DNA from: REEB506 sp049317545
GTDB taxonomy: Bacteria; Pseudomonadota; Alphaproteobacteria; Caulobacterales; Aquidulcibacteraceae
Reading direction: 5' to 3'
NCBI GenBank assembly: GCA_049317545.1
Contig: JBMOIB010000081.1
Location: 1 to 13,633, forward strand
Length of the DNA: 13,633 bases
Shown here: positions 1 to 7,101 of the stretch, in pieces
Position numbering within the stretch: the stretch's first letter is position 1
Layout: each line of letters opens with the position of its first letter
Made by a program: the position numbers and the translations under genes
The notes under the pieces: generated by a model
What the model was told of the DNA's origin: nothing
The model's input: the letters and a program-made list of their open reading frames with translations, nothing else
Databases searched by the model: none

Positions 1-67
1 CCGCCTTTTCGATTTGTCCGGCGAGGCGGAAGAGCAGGTCCTCCGCGCCATAGGCTGCCGAGACTAT
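1..67 (-). pseudogene. Amidase C-terminal fragment (left edge)
   Basis: On the minus strand this stretch reads IVSAAYGAEDLLFRLAGQIE in one frame, the C-terminal region of amidase-signature (GatA/AmiE-like) hydrolases just after the conserved LPIGV segment. The gene's end would lie just left of the window. Its upstream part is missing: beyond position 67 the amidase frame no longer reads as amidase, and the DNA instead encodes an alkyl sulfatase N-terminus in another frame, so a rearrangement junction lies at about 64-70. The same protein segment occurs at the right edge of the window (13502-13568) with 52 of 67 bases identical, so the two are related but not recent duplicates. Identity as an amidase fragment is fairly secure; whether the piece is expressed cannot be told. 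Confidence 0.6.
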
Positions 68-288
68 GGTGTTGCGATGAAGCCGCGACGGGCGAATTCG
101 AAGTCGCGCTCGTCCTCGGTCGCAATGGCGCGCAGCGCGGCGGCCTGCGCGGCGCGGGTCGCTTCTGCCGCCGGCTTTGCTGCAGGCGTTTCGGCTGCGG
201 CTGCGACCGTCGTCGTCAGGCCCCGGGCGAGGGCCCATATCCCTATGAAGAGCGAGCGAACGGACAGTGCTGAACCCGAGTCCTGCAT
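64..288 (-). pseudogene. 5' fragment of alkyl/aryl-sulfatase (SdsA/YjcS-like)
   Basis: The 74-residue reading frame begins with a secretion-signal-like segment (residues about 10-35, hydrophobic LFIGIWALA then Ala-rich). It ends in ATRAAQAAALRAI followed by DERDFEFARRGFIATP, the characteristic N-terminal motif of metallo-beta-lactamase-fold alkyl sulfatases (D-F-x-x-A-x-R-G-F-I-A). Full proteins of this family exceed 600 residues; here a TAG at 64-66 follows directly because the DNA switches to an amidase fragment. The metal-binding and dimerisation domains are therefore absent and the gene cannot be functional. The segment is very G+C-rich (48 of 60 in the line starting at 121), unlike the core to its right. 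Family assignment rests on the short motif and is moderately sure. Confidence 0.55.
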
Positions 289-537
289 CTCTGTTCACTC
301 ACGTCTTTACGCAAACCTTCACAGCACGCGGCCTCCTTTAAGGGAGTGCGTCGTTTCAGTGGGTGTGGCTTACGCTAAGCAGGCGCGCGCCGACCCTGGC
401 CGTTCTCGGCGTGGACACGGCGGAGCGCACGATCCTCTGTCCTCATCTGCTTGCAGGTCCCATCGTTGCAGTTTACGTCTATTGACCGCTTTCGATGAAC
501 AATGGAGCTCATCGCTGTGAACCGGCGGACCGGGTAA
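289..537. other. Intergenic region upstream of the LysR gene
   Basis: This gap separates the broken sulfatase (minus) from the LysR-type gene (plus). No gene is recognisable in it. Base composition drops abruptly here (32 of 60 G+C in the line at 301, against 48 of 60 in the line at 121), so it may mark the left edge of the core block. It should contain the promoter of the regulator, but I see no convincing -35/-10 pair. Confidence 0.5.
481..503. promoter_or_regulatory. Possible LysR-type operator (ATTG-N15-CAAT)
   Basis: An interrupted dyad with arms ATTG (481-484) and CAAT (500-503) lies 34 bases upstream of the regulator's GTG start. LysR-type proteins commonly autoregulate from imperfect dyads close to their own start, so position and form fit. 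The arms are only four bases long, so chance is a real alternative. Confidence 0.2.
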
Positions 538-1443
538 GTGTCAAGCTGGCGCGGGATCGAGGAATTCCTCGCGGTCGTGGAGCGCGGCAGCTTCACCGCC
601 GCCAGTGAGGAACTGGGAGTTTCCAAGTCATTCGTCAGCAAAGCCGTCCACGATCTCGAGGAACGCCTTGGCGTTCAACTCTTGGTCCGCACGACACGGC
701 GCCTGTCGATGACCGCGGCCGGGGAAAGCTTTTTCCAGGAGTGCGGGGATCTCCACAGACGATTTCAGGCGCTCGAGAGACGCGTTGGCCTCTATGGGCG
801 CTCGCCCGTCGGCAAGTTGCGCGTCGGCCTCAGCGATATCTTTGGCTCCGAGTACATGTCGGGAATGCTCGCCTCGTTTAATCTCGAGCACCCGGCCATT
901 GAGATAGAGATCATTGCTTACCTTGATGAAGGCCGCGTCTCGCAGGAACAGTACGACCTCGTCATTCGCTATGGGAAATTGTCCGATTCCAACCTGCGTG
1001 CGCGTCCATTCGGATACCTGTCGTACTGCCTCTGCGCCGCTCCCGAATATGTCGAACGACATGGCTGGCCGTCGTCCTCGAATGATCTGGCGAACCACAG
1101 GTGCCTGACAGACCGCACAGCGACGATGTCGTTCAATGACGGGGATGTGATCAAGGTTTCGCCGCGTTGGATGAGCAACAGCGGCATTGCCCTTAAGGGG
1201 GCTGTCCGCAAAGGGCTCGGGGTCGCAAGTCTTCCGGTCAGCGTGATTCGACGGGAGCTGGCGGAGGGCAGCGTCATCGCCCTCGAAGAGGAATGGGCCT
1301 ACTTCGACAAGGAGTGCTGGGCGGTCTATTCCCCGGGAATGATCTCCGCTGCGACCCGCGCTTTCATTGACTATCTCGTTCGTCGCATCCCCCGCACCAA
1401 AATCCGTCCCGCGATGGCGGCGCAACTCGCCTTGCTTGAATAG
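538..1443 (+). CDS. LysR-type transcriptional regulator
   Basis: A 301-residue protein, the usual length for LysR-type regulators (about 300). Residues 1-60 form the winged helix-turn-helix, with the typical order EEFLAVVERGSFTAASEELG, then SKSFVSKAVHDLEERLGVQL and RTTRRLSMTAAG. Residues about 90-290 form the periplasmic-binding-protein-like effector domain (KLRVGLSDIFG onward). The start is the GTG at 538, because an in-frame TAA sits immediately before it (535-537); no good ribosome binding site is visible. It lies 119 bases upstream of the Rieske oxygenase on the same strand, whereas many LysR genes are divergent from their targets. By position it is the likely regulator of the downstream catabolic operon, with a pathway substrate or intermediate as effector; that is inference. 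Confidence 0.92.
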   Translation: MSSWRGIEEFLAVVERGSFTAASEELGVSKSFVSKAVHDLEERLGVQLLVRTTRRLSMTAAGESFFQECGDLHRRFQALERRVGLYGRSPVGKLRVGLSDIFGSEYMSGMLASFNLEHPAIEIEIIAYLDEGRVSQEQYDLVIRYGKLSDSNLRARPFGYLSYCLCAAPEYVERHGWPSSSNDLANHRCLTDRTATMSFNDGDVIKVSPRWMSNSGIALKGAVRKGLGVASLPVSVIRRELAEGSVIALEEEWAYFDKECWAVYSPGMISAATRAFIDYLVRRIPRTKIRPAMAAQLALLE

Positions 1444-1528
1444 CCTGATTGTGCGCCCTCGCGGACAAAGCGTGCACGCGCTCGCCCTTTTTACTGGCCG
1501 TTGAGGCCAATACGGTGACGGGTACGAT

Positions 1529-1545
1529 GGGCGCGCTATGCGCCC
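1529..1545 (+). promoter_or_regulatory. Small hairpin just before the Rieske gene's ribosome binding site
   Basis: Perfect 6-bp stem GGGCGC (1529-1534) and GCGCCC (1540-1545) with a 5-base loop, ending five bases before the Shine-Dalgarno sequence. There is no T-run, so it is not a classical terminator for the LysR gene. It may influence translation initiation or mark the operon leader. It also suggests that this stretch is untranslated, supporting the downstream start of the oxygenase. Confidence 0.3.
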
Positions 1546-1550
1546 CTGGT

Positions 1551-1558
1551 GGGAGAGG
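1551..1558 (+). promoter_or_regulatory. Ribosome binding site deciding the Rieske oxygenase start
   Basis: GGGAGAGG lies four bases upstream of the in-frame GTG at 1563. A nearby ATG at 1559 is out of frame. The longer open frame reaches back to 1449, but no comparable site precedes the earlier possible starts, and the upstream residues do not look like a Rieske oxygenase N-terminus. Confidence 0.6.
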
Positions 1559-1562
1559 ATGC

Positions 1563-2564
1563 GTGCCAAAGGTTGCTCGGTTTCCGATGCCGATCCCGTT
1601 CGGCTGGTTCGGCGTTGGCTACAGTGCTGAATTGGCCGTAGGCGATGTGCGGTCGCTTCATTACTTCGGCCGAGATCTCGTTCTGTTCCGCAACGAGGAT
1701 GGCAAGGCAGGTCTGCTCGATGCGTATTGCCCACATTTGGGAGCGCATCTGGGCCGCGGCGGCAAGGTCGTGGGCGAAAGCATTCAGTGTCCGTTTCACG
1801 CATGGGAGTTCAAGCCGGACGGCATGTGCGCCCGCATACCCTATGCGACGACAATGCCGCCGCGCGTCGTGCGCGGACCTGTTGCTGAGGCCTATCCGAT
1901 CGTCGAGAAAGCCGGCGTCATCTGGGCCTGGCATCATCCCCAGGGCGAGGAGCCTTCGTTCGACGTAATTGATTATCCTCAGTTTGTCGATCCTAGCTGG
2001 GCCGAACCTACAAAGCGCCAGTGGAGGTTTGCAAGCAATCCGCAAGAGATTGCCGAAAACGGAGTGGATGTCGCACACTTTGCCTATGTGCACAAAATGG
2101 ATGCTGTCCCCGACGGCGAGACGGATTATGACGGCGTCCGTCGCCGCAGCGTCGCGCGCGGTTCGCGCACGATCGATCTCCCATCGGGCGAGCGCAAGAC
2201 GATTCCCTACTCGGTCGAGACCGTGCAGAATGGCGCTGGCCAGAAATTCACGCAGCTGCGCGGCATCGTCGAACTTTCTCTCCTGGTGATCGCCACGCCC
2301 ATCGAGGCGGATGACGTCGAATTGCGCTTCTGCTTCACGCATCCGAAAGTTGCGCCGGGCTCGCCGGAAGAAACGGCGGTCAAGGCTGCGATCGAAAACA
2401 CCTGCGGTCAAACCGGGGTTGAAGGCGACATACCCATCTGGGAAAACAAAATACACCGTGCACGGCCGCTGCTGTGCGATGGTGATGGCCCGATACTTTT
2501 GTTCCGGCGCTACTTTGAACAATTCTATGCGGACGACCCTGCCGCAATGGTAGCTGCCCAATAA
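1563..2564 (+). CDS. Rieske non-heme iron oxygenase, KshA/DAF-36-like
   Basis: Predicted 333-residue oxygenase component starting at GTG 1563. The Rieske [2Fe-2S] domain (about residues 35-125) has Cys56-Pro-His58 and Cys76-x-x-His79. The catalytic domain carries ENGVDVAHFAYVH, giving bridging Asp169 and iron ligands His172 and His177; Asp289 in GDIPIWENK is the likely third ligand. The C-terminal run DIPIWENK, PLLCDGDGPI, FRRYFEQFY resembles 3-ketosteroid 9-alpha-hydroxylase (KshA) and the cholesterol 7-desaturase (DAF-36/Neverland) group, so an alicyclic or polycyclic substrate is more likely than a simple arene. Such enzymes hydroxylate unactivated carbons using O2 and electrons from a separate reductase; none is encoded in this window. 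It heads a tight operon with ADC-family, SDR and MFS genes. The Rieske oxygenase call is near certain; substrate class is inference. Confidence 0.9.
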   Translation: MPKVARFPMPIPFGWFGVGYSAELAVGDVRSLHYFGRDLVLFRNEDGKAGLLDAYCPHLGAHLGRGGKVVGESIQCPFHAWEFKPDGMCARIPYATTMPPRVVRGPVAEAYPIVEKAGVIWAWHHPQGEEPSFDVIDYPQFVDPSWAEPTKRQWRFASNPQEIAENGVDVAHFAYVHKMDAVPDGETDYDGVRRRSVARGSRTIDLPSGERKTIPYSVETVQNGAGQKFTQLRGIVELSLLVIATPIEADDVELRFCFTHPKVAPGSPEETAVKAAIENTCGQTGVEGDIPIWENKIHRARPLLCDGDGPILLFRRYFEQFYADDPAAMVAAQ

Positions 2565-2638
2565 CTTAGACCGCCAATTCGCGGGCGACGCACAACAAGA
2601 ACGCAATAACGCGCCTGAACGGCGTCGGGAGGACGATC

Positions 2639-3427
2639 ATGTCAAGACTTCGCTACGTCATGGGAAAAAATGAGACGCGTGCGGCAGGCATGCTGCGCAA
2701 TACCGTCTACGGCATTCGCGCAACCTACGAAACCGACGCCGAAGTGGTTGCCGCACTCCTGCCGCGTCCCTTGAAGCCGGTTGCGCGGCCGCAAATCTGG
2801 CTGCAAATGGTCCATGTCGCCATGCACTTCACCGAAACCGAAACCGTTGAGATCGGGGCGCTGACTACGGGCGTAAGTTGTACTTATGAAGGCGCGCCGG
2901 GCGCTTATTGTTTTCACATGGCTATGGAAGGCGAAAGCGTCGTCACCTCCGGCCGTGAACGTTTCGGCGAACCAAAGAAAATCGCGACGACGCATTTCGA
3001 GCGCAATGGCGATCATTTGCGCGCGACATGCAGCCGCCATAACGTCACCTATTTCGAAATCGAAGGCACGATCGGCGAGAAGGTCGACGCGCCGCTCAAA
3101 TTCGAGGAGCACCTATTCTGCTACAAAGGATTGCCTGCCATTGATCGACCGGGGGAGTTCGATGGCGATGTCTTCCTCACGCGTCTGAACTGGCAGCGCA
3201 ATTACACGGACCGCCGGGCGATGCAGGGCACGATCACGCTGCGCGAGTCGCCCTACGATCCCTTGACCGATGTCCCAGTTCGCAAGCTCGTGAGCATGGA
3301 ATACGTTGAAGGCGGCACGGCGACCGGCGGCGTGCTGCTGCAGAAGGTGCCCGGCGAATGGATCGCGCCGCATTGGGTCGGTCGTTACGACGAGCCGCGC
3401 AACGTCGGCCTTGAACTTGCACGCTGA
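2639..3427 (+). CDS. Acetoacetate decarboxylase-family enzyme
   Basis: A 262-residue protein, typical for the family (about 245-265). The start ATG is preceded by GGGAGGA at 2627-2633. The family signature appears as SGRERFGEPKKIATTHFE; Lys113 or Lys114 in the PKK triplet corresponds to the Schiff-base lysine and its neighbour in clostridial acetoacetate decarboxylase, so catalytic competence through an imine intermediate looks retained. The C-terminal half has the expected beta-rich pattern ending in VLLQKVPGEWIAPHW. Family members include true beta-keto-acid decarboxylases and ADC-like enzymes performing aldol or dehydration chemistry; the sequence alone does not choose. It lies 74 bases after the Rieske gene and 10 bases before the SDR gene, suggesting that it acts on a carbonyl compound made in the same pathway. 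The fold is secure; the reaction is not. Confidence 0.85.
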   Translation: MSRLRYVMGKNETRAAGMLRNTVYGIRATYETDAEVVAALLPRPLKPVARPQIWLQMVHVAMHFTETETVEIGALTTGVSCTYEGAPGAYCFHMAMEGESVVTSGRERFGEPKKIATTHFERNGDHLRATCSRHNVTYFEIEGTIGEKVDAPLKFEEHLFCYKGLPAIDRPGEFDGDVFLTRLNWQRNYTDRRAMQGTITLRESPYDPLTDVPVRKLVSMEYVEGGTATGGVLLQKVPGEWIAPHWVGRYDEPRNVGLELAR

Positions 3428-3437
3428 CGCTCGCCCA

Positions 3438-4307
3438 ATGAAGGACCTAAAAGATAAAGTCGCCGTCATCACAGGCGGAGCCAGCGGCGTCGGCAAGTGT
3501 CTGTGCGCGGATCTCGCCCGCGCTGGCGCTCACGTCGTCATCGTTGACATCGATCCCGCCCGGCTTTGGGCCACGCAAGCGCAGATCGATCCGCTTGGGC
3601 CAGGGCGCGTCCTTGCTCTGCCCTGTGACGTAACCAAAGAGGCGTCGGTGCGGGCGCTCGCCGATGCCGTGTTCGAGGCGTTTCCAACGGTCCATGTCCT
3701 GTTCAACAATGCAGGCGTCGGATTGGGCGAGGCCCAGCGAAAGATCTGGGATCTTCCGGTGAGCGACTGGCGCTGGGGCATCGACGTGAACGTCATGGGC
3801 ATCGTTCACGGAATCGCCGCCTTCGTGCCGCGCATGCTGGCCGCCGGAGAAGAGGGGGTCGTCGTCAACACGTCGTCGAGCAATGGCGGTCTCCGCTCGC
3901 TGCCGAATACGCCGATCTATGCGGCGACAAAGGCGGCGGTGACGAGCATTTCGGAGGTTTTGCATCAGCAGCTTCTCCGGGAAGGCGGCAAAGTGCGCGC
4001 TGCAGTGCTGTTTCCCGGGCCGCACACGGTCAATACCGGGATCTTAGCTTCTGGCGAGGTGCGGCCTGCGGATTACGTGGAACACGAGGGACAAAGGAAA
4101 GTCGCCTACAGGACAATGGAGGATCTGCTGCGGACCACGGGCCTCAAGATGATGCTGACCCAGCCGGAAGAGGTGGCAGCCTTCGCCTTGCAAGGACTGC
4201 GCAGCGGCCGCTTTTGGCTGATCCCGGAAAGTCCGGATAATGATGCTCTTGTGGCCGCGCGCACGGCGCAGATTATCGGCCGTGAGGACCCGCCCTCCGC
4301 ATGGTGA
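3438..4307 (+). CDS. Short-chain dehydrogenase/reductase (SDR), NAD-type
   Basis: A 289-residue classical-type SDR. The cofactor motif TGGASGVGK is at residues 12-20. Acidic residues Asp37 and Asp39 at the end of the second strand favour NAD(H) over NADP(H). NNAG is at residues 90-93, and the catalytic set is Asn118, Ser148, Tyr161 and Lys165 (YAATK). The open frame extends back to 3306 inside the ADC-family gene; I chose ATG 3438 because the Rossmann fold begins immediately after it and it lies 10 bases beyond the upstream stop. The last seven bases overlap the next gene's start (ATGGTGA), indicating translational coupling. It probably oxidises a hydroxyl, perhaps one installed by the Rieske enzyme, to a ketone, or runs in reverse. 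The family is certain, the substrate unknown. Confidence 0.92.
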   Translation: MKDLKDKVAVITGGASGVGKCLCADLARAGAHVVIVDIDPARLWATQAQIDPLGPGRVLALPCDVTKEASVRALADAVFEAFPTVHVLFNNAGVGLGEAQRKIWDLPVSDWRWGIDVNVMGIVHGIAAFVPRMLAAGEEGVVVNTSSSNGGLRSLPNTPIYAATKAAVTSISEVLHQQLLREGGKVRAAVLFPGPHTVNTGILASGEVRPADYVEHEGQRKVAYRTMEDLLRTTGLKMMLTQPEEVAAFALQGLRSGRFWLIPESPDNDALVAARTAQIIGREDPPSAW

Positions 4308-5611
4308 GCCCGGGCCGCTTTTATCCATGGTTGGTCGTCGCGATTCTTTTCGTGGGCTATTGCTTCAGCGCACTGGATGCGCGCGTTCTGACCCTGATGG
4401 TCGGTCCGATCAAGCAAGATCTCGGCATCTCCGACTTCGAAATGAGCCTCCTGCAGGGCTTTTCATTCTCCCTGCTCTACAGCATTGCGGCCTTTCCTAT
4501 CGGCCGCTACGTTGATCGCTCGAAAAATCGGGCATTGCTGATCGTTTGGGGCGTCATTTTCTGGTCAGTAATGACGGCCGCATGCGGCTTTTCGACAACC
4601 TTTCTAGCCTTGTTTCTTGCCCGCGTCGGGGTCGGCGTTGGAGAGGCGACTCTCAGTCCAACCGCTTACTCGCTGATCAGTGACTACTTTGATCGCCGCA
4701 GCAGAGCGCTTGCCATCAGCTTCTATGCGATCGGCTATCCGATCGGAGGCGGGATGGCGCTGCTCGTCGGCGGCTGGCTGCTGACGCATTTCAGCGCGGC
4801 GGGTGGGGCGACGACGGTGCCGCTTCTGGGAACATTCGCACCCTGGCAAATGGTCTTCCTCTGCGTCGCCGCGCCAGGTCTGGTCGTTGCGGCGATGATG
4901 CTTCTGATACGAGAGCCGCCGCGGCGTGAAGTTGCGGTCGACCTTGCGGAGCGCAGCAGCTTCAAGGAAGCGATGGCGTATCTCGCGGAACGGTGGGTGC
5001 TGTTCGGTTCGATTATCGGATCGCTCGGCATCATCGCACTTCTCGCGATCGGCACCGCGCTCTGGTTTCCCACATTCCTTATCCGGACTTACGGCATGAC
5101 GCCGGGCGAGGTCGGGTTGAGCTACGGCATGATCATGCTGGTGTGCGGCACCATCGGGACACTGTTCGGCGGCTGGCTGTCCGGCCGCTTGATGAAGGCC
5201 GGGCGCGCAGACGCCAACATGCGCATCGTTCTCGGCGCGACGCTCCTGAAAGGTGTGCCCCTCGTGATCGCACCCCTGATGCCGGATGCGACGTCGTCAC
5301 TGATCATGATGGCGATCGGCACCTTGATCGGGCAGGCATCGCAAGGGGTCATTCTCTCCGCCATCCAGGACATTACGCCAAACCAGCTGCGCGGGCAGGT
5401 GACGGCGATCGCTCTCCTCGTGGTGAACATTCTGGGGACCGGGCTCGGCGCGACCGTGATTGCGGCCATCACGGACTTTGGTTTCAAGGATCCTGCGGCT
5501 TTGCGCTATTCCATCGCGATTACGGGCGCCATCACGTTGCCGATCATCGCTGTTCTTACGGTGATCGCCATGCCGCACTATCGTCGCGCAGTCGAAGCCC
5601 TGGCTCGCTGA
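4301..5611 (+). CDS. MFS transporter, spinster-like
   Basis: A 436-residue inner-membrane protein with about twelve hydrophobic segments. The loop between helices 2 and 3 carries GRYVDRSKNR (68-77), the MFS motif A in the form seen in spinster-like carriers. RVGVGVGEATLSPTAYSLI follows at 108-126, with Arg108 and Glu115 in the conserved helix-4 region, and then the loop DRRSRALAISFYAIGYPIGG. The gene overlaps the SDR stop by seven bases and closes the first operon. Spinster-like MFS genes are common beside aromatic and steroid catabolic genes in sphingomonads, where they are presumed to import organic acids or lipophilic substrates; direction and cargo cannot be read here. Convergent with the MDR gene downstream. 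Confidence 0.88.
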   Translation: MVSPGRFYPWLVVAILFVGYCFSALDARVLTLMVGPIKQDLGISDFEMSLLQGFSFSLLYSIAAFPIGRYVDRSKNRALLIVWGVIFWSVMTAACGFSTTFLALFLARVGVGVGEATLSPTAYSLISDYFDRRSRALAISFYAIGYPIGGGMALLVGGWLLTHFSAAGGATTVPLLGTFAPWQMVFLCVAAPGLVVAAMMLLIREPPRREVAVDLAERSSFKEAMAYLAERWVLFGSIIGSLGIIALLAIGTALWFPTFLIRTYGMTPGEVGLSYGMIMLVCGTIGTLFGGWLSGRLMKAGRADANMRIVLGATLLKGVPLVIAPLMPDATSSLIMMAIGTLIGQASQGVILSAIQDITPNQLRGQVTAIALLVVNILGTGLGATVIAAITDFGFKDPAALRYSIAITGAITLPIIAVLTVIAMPHYRRAVEALAR

Positions 5612-5656
5612 CCTGTTCGAGCACTGGGCGACCGCCGAGGGCATGCGCGCACGTTG

Positions 5657-5696
5657 GGCCCGTCAGCGCAATCCTTGGCGCCGCCACGGACGGGCC
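5657..5696. terminator. Possible bidirectional terminator hairpin
   Basis: In the 89-base gap between the convergent MFS and MDR genes, GGCCCGTC (5657-5664) pairs perfectly with GACGGGCC (5689-5696) across a 24-base loop. Placement suits a shared terminator, but the loop is long and there is no T-run on either strand. Confidence 0.3.
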
Positions 5697-5700
5697 GCCC

Positions 5701-6708
5701 TCAGAGCTTGAGAATGAGCTTGCCCTGATTGCCTCCCTCGAAAAGCATCAGGAATGCTGGCAATGCCTGGTCGATGCCGTCAACGACATGCTCTGCAAAC
5801 CGGATTCTTCCGGCGGCGGCGTGATCGAACAGCGCGCGCGTCGCAAGTTCGACTTCATCTGCAAAATCCAGCATGACAAAGCCGCGCATCGTCGCCGACG
5901 CAAACACGATCTCCATGAGATTTCGCGCTCCAAGGCGCGGTCCGTTGTACTCCGAAATCAGGCCGCACAGTGCGATGCGGGCGTGTTTGGCGAGATTTCG
6001 CAACGTCGCATCCAGAACGAGGCCGCCAACGTTTTCGAAGACGAGATCGACCCCACGCGGCGCTGCGGCGCGGATCGCGGCTGCGAGTTCGTCCTCGGAT
6101 AAGCCGTTTCGATCAATCGCCTGATCTACGCCGACCTCGCCGAAGAGCCGTTGGCACTTTTGCGCGCCACCGGCAATTCCGATGACGCGCGCGCCGGCGA
6201 GTTTGCCAAGTTGGCATGCGACAGCGCCCACTGCGCCAGCCGCCGAGCTCACCAGCATCGTTTGTCCGGGCTCCGGTTTGAGAATACGGTTTACGCCGAA
6301 ATACGCGGTCATGCTCGCGCCGCCGGCGACCGAAATGTACTGGCTCATGGAGCCGTTGATCGCGGGATCGATGCGGCGGTTTGAATCGCCCGTTCGGCCG
6401 ATCGAATAGGTCTCGATAGCATTGACCCCTTTTACCCAGGAGCCCTTTGGCATGTGCTCAGCCTGGCTCTCTTCGACTTCCCCGACGGTGCCCGCCCTCA
6501 TCGGATCGCCGATCCGGACGGGAGGGTAATAGGTCTCCACATCGTCAAGCCAGTTGCGCATCGCCGGATCGAGCGAGGCGAAGCGATTGCGGATTAGGAA
6601 TTCTCCATCTTGCAGCACCGGCGCAGCGGCGTCGCGGAGTTCGAAGTCCTTCGCCGTGGGCATGCCCGACGGCCGCGCAACGAGAACGAATTGCCGGTTC
6701 CGGATCAT
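5701..6708 (-). CDS. NADP-dependent zinc-free MDR oxidoreductase (PTGR/CurA-like)
   Basis: A 335-residue member of the medium-chain dehydrogenase/reductase superfamily, leukotriene B4 dehydrogenase/prostaglandin reductase branch, close to the usual length. N-terminal landmark SLDPAMRNWL (45-54) matches the SVDPxMR motif. The Rossmann domain has SSAAGAVGAVACQLGKLAG (154-172) and GIAGGAQK (177-184), the latter typical of NADPH binding; FENVGG (224-229) and CGLISEYN follow. Zinc-ligand cysteines are absent. The open frame runs upstream to 6975, but ATG 6708 has AGGAGA nine bases ahead and begins right at the family's N-terminus. Such enzymes reduce activated C=C bonds of enones or enals. It is the only core gene on the minus strand, divergent from the receptor. 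A role in saturating an unsaturated ketone intermediate is inference. Confidence 0.9.
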   Translation of the reverse strand: MIRNRQFVLVARPSGMPTAKDFELRDAAAPVLQDGEFLIRNRFASLDPAMRNWLDDVETYYPPVRIGDPMRAGTVGEVEESQAEHMPKGSWVKGVNAIETYSIGRTGDSNRRIDPAINGSMSQYISVAGGASMTAYFGVNRILKPEPGQTMLVSSAAGAVGAVACQLGKLAGARVIGIAGGAQKCQRLFGEVGVDQAIDRNGLSEDELAAAIRAAAPRGVDLVFENVGGLVLDATLRNLAKHARIALCGLISEYNGPRLGARNLMEIVFASATMRGFVMLDFADEVELATRALFDHAAAGRIRFAEHVVDGIDQALPAFLMLFEGGNQGKLILKL

Positions 6709-6717
6709 TGGGGCGCG

Positions 6718-6723
6718 TCTCCT
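6718..6723 (-). promoter_or_regulatory. Ribosome binding site deciding the MDR start
   Basis: AGGAGA on the minus strand sits nine bases before ATG 6708 and supports this start over the upstream frame extension to 6975. Confidence 0.55.
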
Positions 6724-6976
6724 GGAAATCCATTGGCGCAGTGCGTCGGTGTGCGGCCTCGTCTTTCGGCCTGAAGCCGACGCCGGAGCTAAGCCGGATC
6801 TGCGCTGCAACGACAAGCACCGGGTCGGGCCCACTTCCCTGAACCGGCCTTGCGCATTCGGAAGCCTTGGCGTCACGATAGGGCTCCCTTCAGGCAAGGA
6901 AACAAACCGGCGAGGAGGGGCGGCAAATTCGCCAGAAGCCGCCGCCGAACGCCGTCTTGCGAAGATTATCCACACC

Positions 6977-6992
6977 GGTGAACACTGTTACC
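6977..6992. promoter_or_regulatory. Interrupted dyad, possible operator for the receptor or MDR gene
   Basis: GGTGAAC (6977-6983) and GTTACC (6987-6992) form an imperfect inverted repeat (GGT-AAC / GTT-ACC with one extra base). It lies just upstream of, and possibly overlaps, a weak -35 position for the TTATAC box at 7005-7010. A repressor or activator site is plausible, but the match is short and the -35 hexamer is poor. Confidence 0.22.
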
Positions 6993-7101
6993 GCAGGCAG
7001 TGGCTTATACGCTTTAGCCGCCTCGCTATCGTTACTTGCCAGAATTCTAAAAAAAATGGCGGCGTCTGACCAGAGTCGCGGTAGAATTTGGGGGAGGAAG
7101 A

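Larger units (their letters stand above)
6709..7101. other. Divergent intergenic region between MDR and receptor genes
   Basis: This 393-base stretch separates the starts of the minus-strand reductase and the plus-strand TonB-dependent receptor. I recognise no gene in it; open frames crossing it are upstream extensions of the MDR frame or unrelated to known proteins. It should hold both promoters. Notable items are an interrupted dyad at 6977-6992, a TTATAC box at 7005-7010 that could be a -10 for the receptor, an eight-A run at 7049-7056, and the receptor's strong Shine-Dalgarno sequence GGAGGAAG at 7093-7100. Confidence 0.55.

Noticed and set aside
14..520. 168-codon plus-strand open frame at the left edge
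   Set aside because: It runs antisense to the recognisable sulfatase and amidase fragments and has low-complexity Ala/Arg/Ser content typical of G+C-rich shadow frames.
1449..1562. N-terminal extension of the Rieske frame
   Set aside because: No ribosome binding site precedes the upstream starts, a hairpin lies in this stretch, and the residues do not look like an oxygenase N-terminus.
628..1803. Long minus-strand open frame (391 codons) opposite the LysR gene
   Set aside because: It is rich in Arg, has no known motifs, and lies opposite a clear LysR protein and the Rieske N-terminus.
6709..6975. 89-residue N-terminal extension of the MDR frame
   Set aside because: The extension has no homology to the family, and ATG 6708 has its own ribosome binding site and the correct family N-terminus.
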